A stretch of 64,000 nt of DNA, from assembly GCF_000425105.1 (NCBI RefSeq), contig NZ_AULD01000006.1:62001-126000 (forward strand). The letters are read 5' to 3'. The notes under the pieces are model-generated. The model worked only from the letters and a program-made list of their open reading frames with translations, ran no database searches and was not told where the DNA came from. A program made the position numbers and the translations under genes. This DNA comes from Agrococcus lahaulensis DSM 17612. Its GTDB lineage: Bacteria > Actinomycetota > Actinomycetes > Actinomycetales > Microbacteriaceae. Below, in pieces: positions 35,501 to 44,204 of this stretch (its first letter is position 1; the number at the start of each line of letters is the position of its first letter).

Positions 35501-36193
35501 ATGTGCGGACGCTACGTCATGGCCACGCCCGCGAGTGATCTCGTGGCGCTGTTCGAGATCGACGAGCAGGGAGAGATCCCCGCGGCGAACTGGAACATCC
35601 CGCCGACGACGACCGTGCCCATCGTCGTCGAGCCGGCTCCGCGCGACGACTCGCCGCCCATCCGTCGGCTCGAGCCCGCTCGCTGGGGACTCGTGCCGTC
35701 GTGGGCCGACGACATGTCGGTCGGCGCCCGGGCGTTCAACGCGCGCGCCGAGACCGCCGCGTCGAAGCCGATGTTCCGCGACGCCGTCCGCGAGCGCCGC
35801 GCGCTCGTGCCCGCCGACGGCTGGTTCGAGTGGCAGAAGCGCGGCGAGTCGAAGACGCCGTTCTACATCCACGACGACCGTCCGCTGAGCTTCGCGGGCC
35901 TCTACGCCTGGTGGAGGCAGCCCGACGGCTCGTGGCTCCTCTCGACCACGATCCTCACGACGGCGGCGTCGGGCACGCTCGCCGACATCCACGAGCGCAT
36001 GCCGGTCGTCGTCTCCCCTGAGATGCGGGATGCGTGGCTCGACCCCGACGAGGACGGCGAGGCCGCGCTCGAGGCCGTCGTCGCCGAGGCGGGCGCGGTC
36101 GCCGAGTCGCTCGCGATGCACGAGGTGGATCGGCGCGTCGGGAGCGTGCGCGAGGAGGGTGCCTCGCTCATCGAGCCGGTGGCGAGTCGGTAG
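35501..36193 (+). CDS. SOS response-associated peptidase (HMCES/YedK family)
   Basis: A 230-residue SRAP-domain protein that forms a covalent thiazolidine adduct with abasic sites in single-stranded DNA and protects them. Catalytic Cys2 directly follows the initiator Met (M-C-G-R-Y). The other active-site elements are F-N-A-R-A-E-T, G-W-F-E-W and the H-E-R-M-P-V motif with the catalytic His. Processing of Met1 is expected. Its stop TAG forms part of a -10-like TAGGGT (36191-36196) for the next gene. Confidence 0.93.
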   Translation: MCGRYVMATPASDLVALFEIDEQGEIPAANWNIPPTTTVPIVVEPAPRDDSPPIRRLEPARWGLVPSWADDMSVGARAFNARAETAASKPMFRDAVRERRALVPADGWFEWQKRGESKTPFYIHDDRPLSFAGLYAWWRQPDGSWLLSTTILTTAASGTLADIHERMPVVVSPEMRDAWLDPDEDGEAALEAVVAEAGAVAESLAMHEVDRRVGSVREEGASLIEPVASR

Positions 36194-36229
36194 GGTCGAT
36201 CCCGACCGACGTCCCGGGAGGAGCCGCCC

Positions 36230-37267
36230 ATGGAGGAGCTGGTGCCGCTCGCCCGCATCCCCGAGCCGATCAAGCACGTCGCGGCGCGCGTCGAGGACTG
36301 GGTGCACGAGCACCGCGAGGCGGGGGCGCTGCGCGCCGGCCGGATGCCCGCGATCGTCACCTACCCCGGCTACGGCGGCGAGGGCTGGGTGCGCGTGCTC
36401 GCGCGCGTGCTGCTCGTCGAGCCCGGCGGTGAGCGTGGCGCCCTCTACGAGAACGTGCGCGGCTGGCGCTCGTTCACGTCGCTCGCCCTCAACGACATCG
36501 ACGTGATGATCGAGGCGGGCGGGGAGCGCCACGTCGTCACGGCCGATCGCGGCGGCCTCGTCGACGCCCGGGTGCCGATGCAGCTCGAACCCGGCTGGCG
36601 CGAGGTGACCGTCTCGGTCGCGGGCAGCGCGCCCGTCACCGCCCCCGTGTTCGTCGTCGATCCCGCGACGCGCTTCGGCGTCGTGAGCGACATCGACGAC
36701 ACCGTGATGGTGACGTCGCTCCCGCGGCCGCTCCTCGCCGCCTGGAACGCCTTCGTGCTCGACGAGCACGCGCGCTCCCCGGTGCCCGGCATGGCGGTGC
36801 TCTACGAGCGGATCGCGCAGCGGCATCCCGAGAGCCCCTTCATCTACCTCTCCACGGGCGCCTGGAACGCGGCGCCCGCGCTCACGCGCTTCCTCTCGCG
36901 CAACCTCTACCCCGCCGGCAGCATGCTGCTGACCGATTGGGGACCGACGCCCGACCGCTTCTTCCGCTCGGGCAAGGAGCACAAGCGCGCGCAGCTGCGC
37001 CGCCTCGCGCGCGAGCTGCCGCACGTGCGGTGGCTGCTCGTCGGCGACGACGGCCAGCACGACGAGGAGCTCTACGGCGAGTTCGCGAGCGCGCACCCCG
37101 AGCACGTGCGCGCGGTCGCGATCCGCGAGCTCTCGGCGCAGGAGGCCGTGCTCGCCGGTGGCCGCAAGCACGCCGACACGCGCTCGATGCACCCGTGGGT
37201 GTGGTCGTCGAACGGCGGCGGGCTCGCGAAGGAGCTCGGCGCCATCCCCGAGCTCGACATCCTGTGA
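36230..37267 (+). CDS. App1-like (DUF2183) phosphatase domain protein
   Basis: A 345-residue protein of the App1 phosphatidate-phosphatase-like family. The catalytic HAD-type motif D-I-D-D-T-V lies near residues 153-158 in V-V-S-D-I-D-D-T-V, followed by Y-L-S-T-G-A-W-N and a late L-V-G-D-D-G-Q-H-D. GGGAGGAG stands eight bases before ATG 36230, with TAGGGT (36191-36196) as its probable -10. It acts possibly on lipid phosphates; the bacterial substrate is unknown. The stop overlaps the Nudix start (GTGA). Confidence 0.88.
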   Translation: MEELVPLARIPEPIKHVAARVEDWVHEHREAGALRAGRMPAIVTYPGYGGEGWVRVLARVLLVEPGGERGALYENVRGWRSFTSLALNDIDVMIEAGGERHVVTADRGGLVDARVPMQLEPGWREVTVSVAGSAPVTAPVFVVDPATRFGVVSDIDDTVMVTSLPRPLLAAWNAFVLDEHARSPVPGMAVLYERIAQRHPESPFIYLSTGAWNAAPALTRFLSRNLYPAGSMLLTDWGPTPDRFFRSGKEHKRAQLRRLARELPHVRWLLVGDDGQHDEELYGEFASAHPEHVRAVAIRELSAQEAVLAGGRKHADTRSMHPWVWSSNGGGLAKELGAIPELDIL

Positions 37268-37698
37268 CCGCGGCACCGCCCGACCGCATCCGCGCGATCG
37301 CGATCGCGATCATCCGCGATGCCGCCGGCCGCCTGCTCGTGACGAGCACGGTCGATCCCATCACCGGCCGCACGCTCGCGCGGCCGCCGGGCGGCGGCAT
37401 CGAGCCGGGTGAGCTCGCCGCCGAGACGATCGTGCGCGAGCTCGAGGAGGAGCTCGGCCTCGTGGCGCGGGCTCCGCGGCTGCTCGGGGTGCTCGAGAGC
37501 GTCTTCGAGTTCGCCGGTCGCACGCTGCACGAGCACGTCTTCGTGCTCGAGGTCGAGGCGGCAGCGGATGCGTCGCTCCCCTCGGTCACGGACGCGGGCC
37601 ACCCGGTGTGGTGGCTCCCCGTCGAGCGCTTCCGCGACCCCGAGCTCGACCTCGTCCCCGCCGGCCTCCTCGAGCTCGTCGAGCAGGCGCAGGGCTGA
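37264..37698 (+). CDS. Nudix hydrolase
   Basis: A 144-residue Nudix protein. The Nudix box is complete: G-G-G-I-E-P-G-E-L-A-A-E-T-I followed by V-R-E-L-E-E-E-L-G-L, fitting Gx5Ex7REUxEExGU, at about residues 41-64. Substrate (mutagenic dNTP, ADP-ribose, NADH or other) cannot be assigned. GTG 37264 overlaps the phosphatase stop. Confidence 0.92.
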   Translation: MTAAPPDRIRAIAIAIIRDAAGRLLVTSTVDPITGRTLARPPGGGIEPGELAAETIVRELEEELGLVARAPRLLGVLESVFEFAGRTLHEHVFVLEVEAAADASLPSVTDAGHPVWWLPVERFRDPELDLVPAGLLELVEQAQG

Positions 37699-37736
37699 AC
37701 CCCTGCCCATGGCCGGCGGCACGGTACGGTGACGCC

Positions 37737-38243
37737 ATGGCCCAGCCGGAGCAGACAGGTCGCGAGCAGCCGCTCGAGCGGCGCCCGCAGCGCGCGACGT
37801 GGCGACGGGTCGCCCGCAAGGGAGCGCTCGGGGCGTCGGCGGTGATCGGCGCCGCGCTCGTCGCGATGCTCGTCGCGGCCGCGATCGGTCAGCGCTGGCT
37901 GCTCGCCATGCCGTCGCTCGGCATGCTCGCGCTCGGCCTCGGCGGGCTCATCGCGATCGCCGCGGCCGCCTTCGCGCTCCGGCGGATCGAGCGCTCCGGG
38001 ATCGATGTCGATCAGGGGCTCGAGCGCCGGCCGCCGCTCGCGGCGCGGTTCGTCGCATCGACCGCGATGCTCGCGCTCGGGGCGTCGGGCATCGGCTTCG
38101 GCGGACTCATGGTCGCGCTCACCGCGAGCCCGCGATCGATCCTCCCGCTGGCCATCGGCGTCGCGTTCTCCCTGGCGGCGCTCGTCCTGCTGTCGCGCGC
38201 GTCGCGCTCGCTGCGATCGGCGCCGACCGCCGCGCTCGGCTAG
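37737..38243 (+). CDS. hypothetical four-helix membrane protein
   Basis: A 168-residue protein with a basic N-terminus (about residues 1-28) and four hydrophobic helices (about 30-50, 55-80, 107-127 and 135-153). The ends carry Arg residues. TACGGT (37725-37730) is six bases before ATG 37737 with no Shine-Dalgarno, so it is probably leaderless. No family is recognised. It converges with the hypothetical gene at 38240, with a 4-base overlap. Confidence 0.7.
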   Translation: MAQPEQTGREQPLERRPQRATWRRVARKGALGASAVIGAALVAMLVAAAIGQRWLLAMPSLGMLALGLGGLIAIAAAAFALRRIERSGIDVDQGLERRPPLAARFVASTAMLALGASGIGFGGLMVALTASPRSILPLAIGVAFSLAALVLLSRASRSLRSAPTAALG

Positions 38244-38854
38244 CGCGCGAGCACCTCGCCGGCGCGCCCCGAGGCGCGCATCCAGCCACCGGCCGCGGTC
38301 ACTCGCACGGGAGCGTGGCCGAGGAAGCGCATCGCGACGAGCGCGGCCGCCTGGCCCGCGGTGAGGCCGCTCGGGTCCACCGGCCGCGCCCACACCGCTC
38401 GCTCCGCGCGTCGACGCACCGCCTCGCCGGGCGACGTCGGCAGCGCCGCCTCGACATCGGCGGCGGCCTGTGCGGCGAGCGCGCGGATCGTCTCGGGCGA
38501 GACATCGCCCGCGTGCGCCCACCCCGACCGAGGCGGTGAGACGGCGGCCCACGCGGGCCGGGTCACCGCATCCGGGATCTCCACATCCGCGCCGTCGCGA
38601 AGCGCATCGCGGAGCGCCGGCAGCGGCACCACGCCGTCGAAGCGCGCCGGCTCACGCATGCGCGACGCTCGCGCGACCAGGATCGTGGGCCCCGAGTCGA
38701 GGAGTCCGGCAGCCGCCGCCATGGGCGTCGTGAGGAGCGCGACGTCGCCGTCGGCGACGAGTCGCACCGTGCCGTCGCCGAACACGGCGGCGCGATCGAG
38801 CAGCAGGACGAGGTCGGCGCGCGCCCGTTCGTCGAGGGCGAGGATGGCGTGCAT
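38240..38854 (-). CDS. hypothetical protein sharing a promoter region with tesB
   Basis: A 204-residue soluble protein, Ala/Arg-rich, starting M-H-A-I-L-A-L-D-E-R-A-R-A-D. No domain is recognised. Codon use matches the neighbours, the frame is uninterrupted, and a -10 box TAGTCT (minus; plus 38864-38869) lies nine bases before ATG 38854, so it is likely real. The -10 overlaps that of the divergent thioesterase gene. Confidence 0.65.
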   Translation of the reverse strand: MHAILALDERARADLVLLLDRAAVFGDGTVRLVADGDVALLTTPMAAAAGLLDSGPTILVARASRMREPARFDGVVPLPALRDALRDGADVEIPDAVTRPAWAAVSPPRSGWAHAGDVSPETIRALAAQAAADVEAALPTSPGEAVRRRAERAVWARPVDPSGLTAGQAAALVAMRFLGHAPVRVTAAGGWMRASGRAGEVLAR

Positions 38855-38861
38855 GCGCTCC

Positions 38862-38870
38862 CTAGACTAG
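38862..38870. promoter_or_regulatory. overlapping divergent -10 boxes (CTAGACTAG)
   Basis: TAGACT (38863-38868, rightward to tesB) and TAGTCT (plus 38864-38869, leftward to the hypothetical gene) share five bases inside the pseudo-palindrome CTAGACTAG. Both fit TAnnnT. Confidence 0.55.
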
Positions 38871-38894
38871 GCGGCAGACCCCGAGAGGAACCGA

Positions 38895-39779
38895 ATGAGC
38901 GAGCGCATCCGCATCCTGCTGGAGACCCTGGACCTCGTCGACACCGGTGCCCGCACGGACGAGGACATCTTCACCGGCACGAGCCACCCGATGCCGCTCG
39001 GCCGGGTCTTCGGCGGACAGGTGATGGCGCAAGCCGTGGTCGCGGCGCAGCGGACGATCGCCGAGGACCGGTTCATCCACTCGGTGCACGGCTACTTCGT
39101 GCGGCCGGGCGACGTCGAGCTGCCGATCACCTTCGCGGTCGATCGCATCCACGACGGCCGATCGTTCTCGACGCGGCGCGTGCAGGCCTACCAGCACGGG
39201 CTGCCGATCATGTCGATGATCTCGTCGTTCCAGGACGTCGACCCCGGCCCGAGCTCGCAGCACCCGATGCCCGAGGGACTGCCGTCGCCCGAGGACCTGC
39301 CCTCCTCGGATGATCTGCTCGCGCCGTTCGCCGAGAACCCCTCGGCGCGGGCCGTGATCGCGCGGCCCTTCGACATCCGCCACGTCGAGGGGCCCGTCTA
39401 TCTGCCGGACCCCTCGCGCCCGCGGCACGGCAAGCAGCACGTCTGGATCAAGGCGAAGGACCGCCTCCCCGACGACGACGCGCTCCACCGCGCCGCGCTC
39501 GCCTACCTCTCCGACTACGCGATCCTCGAGCCGATCGTCCGCATGCACGGCGCCGCCTGGTCGACGCCGGGCCTCAAGGCCGCGAGCCTCGACCACGCCG
39601 TGTGGTGGCACCGGCGCGCCCGCGTGGACGAGTGGCTGCTGCTCGAGCTCGAGACGAGCTCGTCCGGCGGCGGCCGCGGACTCGGCCACGGCCACGTCTA
39701 CAAGGCCGACGGCACGCACGTCGCGACGATCGCGCAAGAGGGCATGGTGCGCGTGCCGGCCGAGGAGCAGCAGCGCTGA
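38895..39779 (+). CDS. tesB: acyl-CoA thioesterase II (TesB family)
   Basis: A 294-residue double-hotdog thioesterase that hydrolyses medium- and long-chain acyl-CoA. The N-terminal hotdog has V-F-G-G-Q-V-M-A-Q-A and F-I-H-S-V-H-G-Y-F-V-R-P-G. The C-terminal hotdog has A-A-L-A-Y-L-S-D-Y and L-D-H-A-V-W-W-H. GAGAGGA lies seven bases before ATG 38895. The stop overlaps the GNAT start (TGATG). Confidence 0.93.
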   Translation: MSERIRILLETLDLVDTGARTDEDIFTGTSHPMPLGRVFGGQVMAQAVVAAQRTIAEDRFIHSVHGYFVRPGDVELPITFAVDRIHDGRSFSTRRVQAYQHGLPIMSMISSFQDVDPGPSSQHPMPEGLPSPEDLPSSDDLLAPFAENPSARAVIARPFDIRHVEGPVYLPDPSRPRHGKQHVWIKAKDRLPDDDALHRAALAYLSDYAILEPIVRMHGAAWSTPGLKAASLDHAVWWHRRARVDEWLLLELETSSSGGGRGLGHGHVYKADGTHVATIAQEGMVRVPAEEQQR

Positions 39780-40354
39780 TGCCCGTGCGGCCGATCGCGC
39801 CCGCCGAGGCGATGCGCACGCTCCGCGGGGCACTGCCGCTGCGCACCGAGCGGGTCGTGCTGCGCACGCTCTCCCCCGACGACCTCGAGGCTGTGCGCGG
39901 CTACCGCAACGCCCCAGGGCAGCGCCGGTGGACCTACAACCGCGACCAGACCGAGGCGGAGCTCATGGCGTGGACGGCGGGCGGCGCGCCCGTGTTCCTC
40001 CGCGACGGCGACGCCGCGCAGCTCGGCATCGAGCTCGCCGGCGAGCTCGTCGGCGACCTCATGCTCCGCATCACGAGCCTCGGCAGCCGGCAGGCGGAGC
40101 TCGGCTGGATGATCGTGGCCGAGCAGCAGGGCAAGGGCATCGCGACGGAGGCTGCGCGCGCGGCGCTCGAGCTCGCGTTCGCGATGGGCGCGCATCGCGT
40201 CATCGCGCACCTCGATGAGCAGAACGTCGGCTCGCGGAAGGTCGCGGAGCGGCTCGGGATGCAGCTCGAGGCGCGCTTCGTCGATGACGAGGTCAATCCG
40301 GCGACGGGCGAGCTCGGCACGTCGCTCGTCTTCGCCGTTCGGCGACCGGCGTAG
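39779..40354 (+). CDS. GNAT-family N-acetyltransferase (RimJ-like)
   Basis: A 191-residue acetyltransferase of the acetyltransf_3 type with T-E-R-V-V-L-R-T-L-S-P-D-D at the N-terminus and the acetyl-CoA loop Q-Q-G-K-G-I-A-T-E-A (Q/R-x-x-G-x-G/A). N-V-G-S-R-K-V-A-E-R-L-G-M is the usual late helix. Substrate unknown; protein N-termini or small amines are typical. ATG 39779 overlaps the tesB stop. A double-hairpin element follows 18 bases after its stop. Confidence 0.9.
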   Translation: MPVRPIAPAEAMRTLRGALPLRTERVVLRTLSPDDLEAVRGYRNAPGQRRWTYNRDQTEAELMAWTAGGAPVFLRDGDAAQLGIELAGELVGDLMLRITSLGSRQAELGWMIVAEQQGKGIATEAARAALELAFAMGAHRVIAHLDEQNVGSRKVAERLGMQLEARFVDDEVNPATGELGTSLVFAVRRPA

Positions 40355-40372
40355 GAGTCGTAGCTGCGCAGA

Positions 40373-40433
40373 CCCCGGCCCGAGACGGGCCGGGGCGCTG
40401 GCGTCGCGGCGGAGGCCCGAAAGGGCCTCCGCC
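40373..40433 (+). terminator. double-hairpin element, copy A
   Basis: Hairpin 1 has arms 40373-40382 and 40386-40395 (CCCCGGCCCG, AGA loop). A 12-base linker CGCTGGCGTCGC follows. Hairpin 2 has arms 40408-40418 and 40423-40433 (GGCGGAGGCCC, GAAA loop). It follows the GNAT stop by 18 bases and faces mmsA, so it may end transcription from both sides. A second copy with compensatory stem changes is at 58055-58115 in inverted orientation. Confidence 0.8.
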
Positions 40434-40457
40434 CTCAGCTCCAGCGCGCCAGCGCGC

Positions 40458-42011
40458 TCAGTCGTGCTGCGGGAAGCCGAGGTTCAGTCCGCCGTGGCTC
40501 GGGTCGAGCCAGCGGCTCGTGACGACCTTCTCACGGGTGTAGAACTCGAACGCGTGCTTGCCGTAGGCCTTGCCCTGGCCGAAGATCGAGCGCTTCCAGC
40601 CGCCGAACGAGTGGTACCCGACCGGCACGGGGATCGGCACGTTGATGCCGACCATGCCGACCTGCACCTCGTTCTGGAACCGTCGCGCGGCGCCGCCATC
40701 GTTGGTGAAGATCGCGGTGCCGTTGCCGTACGGGTTCGAGTTGATGAGCTCGAGCCCCTCCTCGTAGCTCGCAACGCGCACGATCGAGAGCACCGGACCG
40801 AAGAGCTCCTCCTTGTAGGCGGCGGAGTCGGTCGGCACGTTGTCGATGAGCGTCGGCTTCAGCCAGAAGCCGTTCGGGTCGCCGTCCACCTCCGGGTCGC
40901 GGCCGTCGACGACGAGCGAGGCGCCGTCATCGGCGGCGGTCTGGATGTAGCCGGCGACCTTGTCGCGGTGCTGGCCGGTGATGAGCGGCCCCATGTCGTT
41001 GTCGCGCGTACCGTCGCCCGTGCGGATCCCCGCCATCTTCTCCTTGATCTTGGCGGCGAGCTCGTCCGCGATCGAATCGATCGCGACGACGACCGAGATC
41101 GCCATGCACCGCTCGCCCGCCGAGCCGAAGCCCGCGTTGACGGCCGCGTCGGCGGTGACGTCGAGGTCGGCGTCGGGCAGCACGAGCATGTGGTTCTTCG
41201 CGCCCCCGAGCGCCTGCACGCGCTTGCCGTGCTTCGAGCCCGTCTCGTACACGTACTCGGCGATCGGCGTCGAGCCGACGAACGAGATGGCCTGGACCTC
41301 GGGATGCGTCAGCAGCGTGTCGACAGCCTCCTTGCCACCGTGCACGACGTTGAGCACGCCGTCGGGCAGGCCCGCCTCCTGGAACAGCTCGGCGATGAAG
41401 ACCGACGCCGAGGGGTCCTTCTCGCTCGGCTTGATGACGACCGCGTTGCCCGCGGCGAGCGCGACCGGCGCGAACCACAGCGGGATCATGGCCGGGAAGT
41501 TGAACGGGCTGATGATGCCGACGACGCCGAGCGGCTGGCGCAGGGAGTAGACGTCGACGCCGGTCGAGGCGTTCTCGGAGTACTCGCCCTTCGTCAGCAG
41601 CGGGAACGCGGTCGCGAGCTCGACGACCTCGATGCCGCGCGCGATCTCGCCGAGCGCGTCGGAGTGCACCTTGCCGTGCTCGCGCGTGACGATCGCGGCG
41701 AGCTCGTCCTTGCGCGAGACGATGAGCTCGCGGAAGCGGAACATGATCGCCTGGCGCTTCGCGATCGAGAGGTCGCGCCACGCGGGGAACGCCGCGCTCG
41801 CCGCCGCGATCGCCTCGCCGACCTCGTCGGCGTCCGCGAGCGGCACCTGGGAGACGGGCGTGCCGAGCGCCGGATTGAAGACGGGCGCGGTCTCGCCGGC
41901 GCCCTGACGGCGCTGCCCGTCGATGAAGTGCGGGATGCGATCCGGGCCGCTCGGGTCGTCCTTCACCTCGTCGGTGATCTGCACCTCGGGCTCGACGGCG
42001 GTGTCGGTCAT
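40458..42011 (-). CDS. mmsA: CoA-acylating methylmalonate-semialdehyde dehydrogenase
   Basis: A 517-residue aldehyde dehydrogenase that converts (methyl)malonate semialdehyde to propionyl- or acetyl-CoA in valine, myo-inositol or beta-alanine breakdown. The catalytic Cys lies in F-G-S-A-G-E-R-C-M-A-I-S, where MmsA enzymes read G-x-R-C-M-A/A-I-S. The signature I-S-P-F-N-F-P-A-M-I-P-L-W is also present. No iol or mms partner genes are adjacent. GGAGG-like bases precede ATG 42011. Confidence 0.9.
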   Translation of the reverse strand: MTDTAVEPEVQITDEVKDDPSGPDRIPHFIDGQRRQGAGETAPVFNPALGTPVSQVPLADADEVGEAIAAASAAFPAWRDLSIAKRQAIMFRFRELIVSRKDELAAIVTREHGKVHSDALGEIARGIEVVELATAFPLLTKGEYSENASTGVDVYSLRQPLGVVGIISPFNFPAMIPLWFAPVALAAGNAVVIKPSEKDPSASVFIAELFQEAGLPDGVLNVVHGGKEAVDTLLTHPEVQAISFVGSTPIAEYVYETGSKHGKRVQALGGAKNHMLVLPDADLDVTADAAVNAGFGSAGERCMAISVVVAIDSIADELAAKIKEKMAGIRTGDGTRDNDMGPLITGQHRDKVAGYIQTAADDGASLVVDGRDPEVDGDPNGFWLKPTLIDNVPTDSAAYKEELFGPVLSIVRVASYEEGLELINSNPYGNGTAIFTNDGGAARRFQNEVQVGMVGINVPIPVPVGYHSFGGWKRSIFGQGKAYGKHAFEFYTREKVVTSRWLDPSHGGLNLGFPQHD

Positions 42012-42062
42012 GGGGCTCCTCCTCGGGCGGCGACGTTGCCCCGCCAGCCTACCGGCGGCGCG

Positions 42063-42518
42063 TCAGCGGCGGCGGAACGCGATCGGCTCCTCGAGGTACG
42101 GCGCCCAGGCCCCGCGCTCCGCGTCCGTGAGCCGACGCGGTCGGCCCGTGGACGCATCCAGCATGACCACCGTCGTCGTCGCCCGCGCGTACAGCTCGGC
42201 GCGGTCGGGCGAGCGCACCTCGTAGCAGACGAGCATGCTCGCGCCGCCCATCTGCCCGATCCACGTGTCGACGATGAGCGGCTCGCGGTGGTGCGGGATC
42301 TGGCCGAGGTACTCGGCCTCCTGACGGGCGATGACCGTGATGCTCGTCGCCCCGTGGCCGGCGTCGATGATCGCGGTCGCCGGCGAGCCCTCCGGCCCGC
42401 CGGCCCAGAAGGCGGCGACGCGCGCCTCCTCGAGGAGCGTCAGGAGCGATGCGTTGTTGACGTGCCCGTAGGCGTCGAGGTCCGACCAGCGGACCGTCAC
42501 CGGCACCGCGAGGCGCAT
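42063..42518 (-). CDS. acyl-CoA thioesterase (4HBT hotdog family)
   Basis: A 151-residue single hotdog protein of the 4-hydroxybenzoyl-CoA thioesterase type. The family signature V-R-W-S-D-L-D-A-Y-G-H-V-N-N-A lies at residues 9-23 with the catalytic Asp. Physiological substrate unknown. The start overlaps the ettA stop (TGATG at 42516-42520), an arrangement common in actinobacteria. Confidence 0.9.
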   Translation of the reverse strand: MRLAVPVTVRWSDLDAYGHVNNASLLTLLEEARVAAFWAGGPEGSPATAIIDAGHGATSITVIARQEAEYLGQIPHHREPLIVDTWIGQMGGASMLVCYEVRSPDRAELYARATTTVVMLDASTGRPRRLTDAERGAWAPYLEEPIAFRRR

Positions 42519-44200
42519 CAGTCCCTCGTGAGCTTCCGGTACGCCGAGCGGTGGGGCTTGGCCGCGTCCGGCCCGAGGCGCTCGATCTTGTTCTGCTCGT
42601 ACGCCTCGAAGTTGCCCTCGAACCAGTGCCAGTTCGCCGGCTCCTCGTCGGTGCCCTCGTACGCGAGGATGTGCGTCGCGATGCGGTCGAGGAACCACCG
42701 GTCGTGCGTGATGACGACGGCGCAGCCGGGGAACTCGAGCAGCGCGTTCTCGAGGCTGCCGAGCGTCTCGATGTCGAGGTCGTTCGTCGGCTCGTCGAGC
42801 AGCAGCAGGTTGCCGCCCTGCTTGAGGGTGAGCGCGAGGTTGAGGCGGTTGCGCTCGCCGCCGGAGAGCACGCCGGCCTTCTTCTGCTGGTCGGGCCCCT
42901 TGAAGCCGAACTGCGAGACGTAGGCTCGGGACGGGATCTCGACGTTGCCGACCTGGATGTAGTCGAGGCCCTCGGAGACGACCTCCCACAGGTTCTTGTT
43001 CGGGTCGATGTTCGCCCGGCCCTGGTCGACGTAGCTGAGCTTGACCGTCTCGCCGATCTTGAGCGAGCCGCCGTCGAGCGGCTCGAGCCCGACGATCGTC
43101 TTGAACAGCGTCGTCTTGCCGACGCCGTTCGGGCCGATGACGCCGACGATGCCGTTGCGGGGCAGGGTGAACGAGAGCCCGTCGATGAGCTTGCGGTCGT
43201 CGAAGCCCTTCTCGAGGTCGTTGGCCTCGAGCACGATCGAGCCGAGGCGGGGGCCCGGCGGGATCTGGATCTCCTCGAAGTCGAGCTTCCTGGTGCGCTC
43301 GGCCTCGGCGGCCATCTCCTCGTAGCGGGCGAGGCGCGCCTTCGACTTCGCCTGGCGGCCCTTCGCGTTGGAGCGCACCCAGTCGAGCTCCTCGGAGAGG
43401 CGCTTGGCGAGCTTCGCGTCCTTCTTGCCCTGCACCTGCAGGCGCTCGGCCTTCTTCTCGAGGTAGGTCGAGTAGTTGCCCTCGTAGGGGTAGAGGCGGC
43501 CCCGGTCGACCTCGCAGATCCAGCCCGCGACGTGGTCGAGGAAGTAGCGGTCGTGCGTGACCGCCATGACGGCGCCGGGGTACTTCGCGAGGTGCTGCTC
43601 GAGCCACAGCACGCTCTCCGCGTCCAGGTGGTTCGTGGGCTCGTCGAGGAGCAGCAGGTCGGGCTTCTCGAGCAGGAGCTTGCACAGCGCGACGCGGCGG
43701 CGCTCGCCGCCGGAGAGGTTGGTGACGGGCCAGTCGCCCGGCGGGCAGCGCAGCGCGTCCATCGCCTGCTCGAGCTGCGAGTCGAGGTCCCACGCGTCGG
43801 CGGCGTCGATCTCCTCCTGGAGCGTGCCCATCTCGGCCATGAGCGCGTCGAAGTCGGCGTCGGGGTTCGCCATCTCGGCGGAGATCTCGTTGAACCGCGC
43901 GATCTTCGCCGTCAGGTGGCCGAAGGCCTCCTGCACGTTCTCGAGCACCGTCTTCGACTCGTCGAGCTCGGGCTCCTGCATGAGGATGCCGACGGAGTAG
44001 CCCGGCGTGAGCTTCGCGTCGCCGTTGGACGGCGTGTCGAGGCCGGCGATGATCTTCAGGATCGTCGACTTCCCCGCACCGTTGGGTCCGACGACGCCGA
44101 TCTTCGCGCCCGGCAGGATCGCGGTCGTCACGTCGTCGAGGATCACCTTGTCGCCCACCGTCTTGCGGGCGCGCACCATGGAGAAGATGTACTCGGCCAT
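42518..44200 (-). CDS. ettA: energy-dependent translational throttle protein EttA (ABC-F)
   Basis: A 560-residue ABC-F protein with two nucleotide-binding domains and no TM segments. Walker A motifs are G-P-N-G-A-G-K-S-T (about 37-45) and G-P-N-G-V-G-K-T-T (about 355-363), each followed by L-S-G-G-E-R-R/N-R and an E-P-T-N-H-L-D or E-P-T-N-D-L-D Walker B. The short arm domain and P-site tRNA interaction linker (K-A-K-S-K-A-R-L-A-R-Y-E-E) match EttA. It binds the ribosomal E site and gates elongation by ATP/ADP ratio. TAGACT (plus 44207-44212, minus strand) is six bases before ATG 44200, so it is probably leaderless. Confidence 0.95.
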   Translation of the reverse strand: MAEYIFSMVRARKTVGDKVILDDVTTAILPGAKIGVVGPNGAGKSTILKIIAGLDTPSNGDAKLTPGYSVGILMQEPELDESKTVLENVQEAFGHLTAKIARFNEISAEMANPDADFDALMAEMGTLQEEIDAADAWDLDSQLEQAMDALRCPPGDWPVTNLSGGERRRVALCKLLLEKPDLLLLDEPTNHLDAESVLWLEQHLAKYPGAVMAVTHDRYFLDHVAGWICEVDRGRLYPYEGNYSTYLEKKAERLQVQGKKDAKLAKRLSEELDWVRSNAKGRQAKSKARLARYEEMAAEAERTRKLDFEEIQIPPGPRLGSIVLEANDLEKGFDDRKLIDGLSFTLPRNGIVGVIGPNGVGKTTLFKTIVGLEPLDGGSLKIGETVKLSYVDQGRANIDPNKNLWEVVSEGLDYIQVGNVEIPSRAYVSQFGFKGPDQQKKAGVLSGGERNRLNLALTLKQGGNLLLLDEPTNDLDIETLGSLENALLEFPGCAVVITHDRWFLDRIATHILAYEGTDEEPANWHWFEGNFEAYEQNKIERLGPDAAKPHRSAYRKLTRD

Positions 44201-44204
44201 GCCC

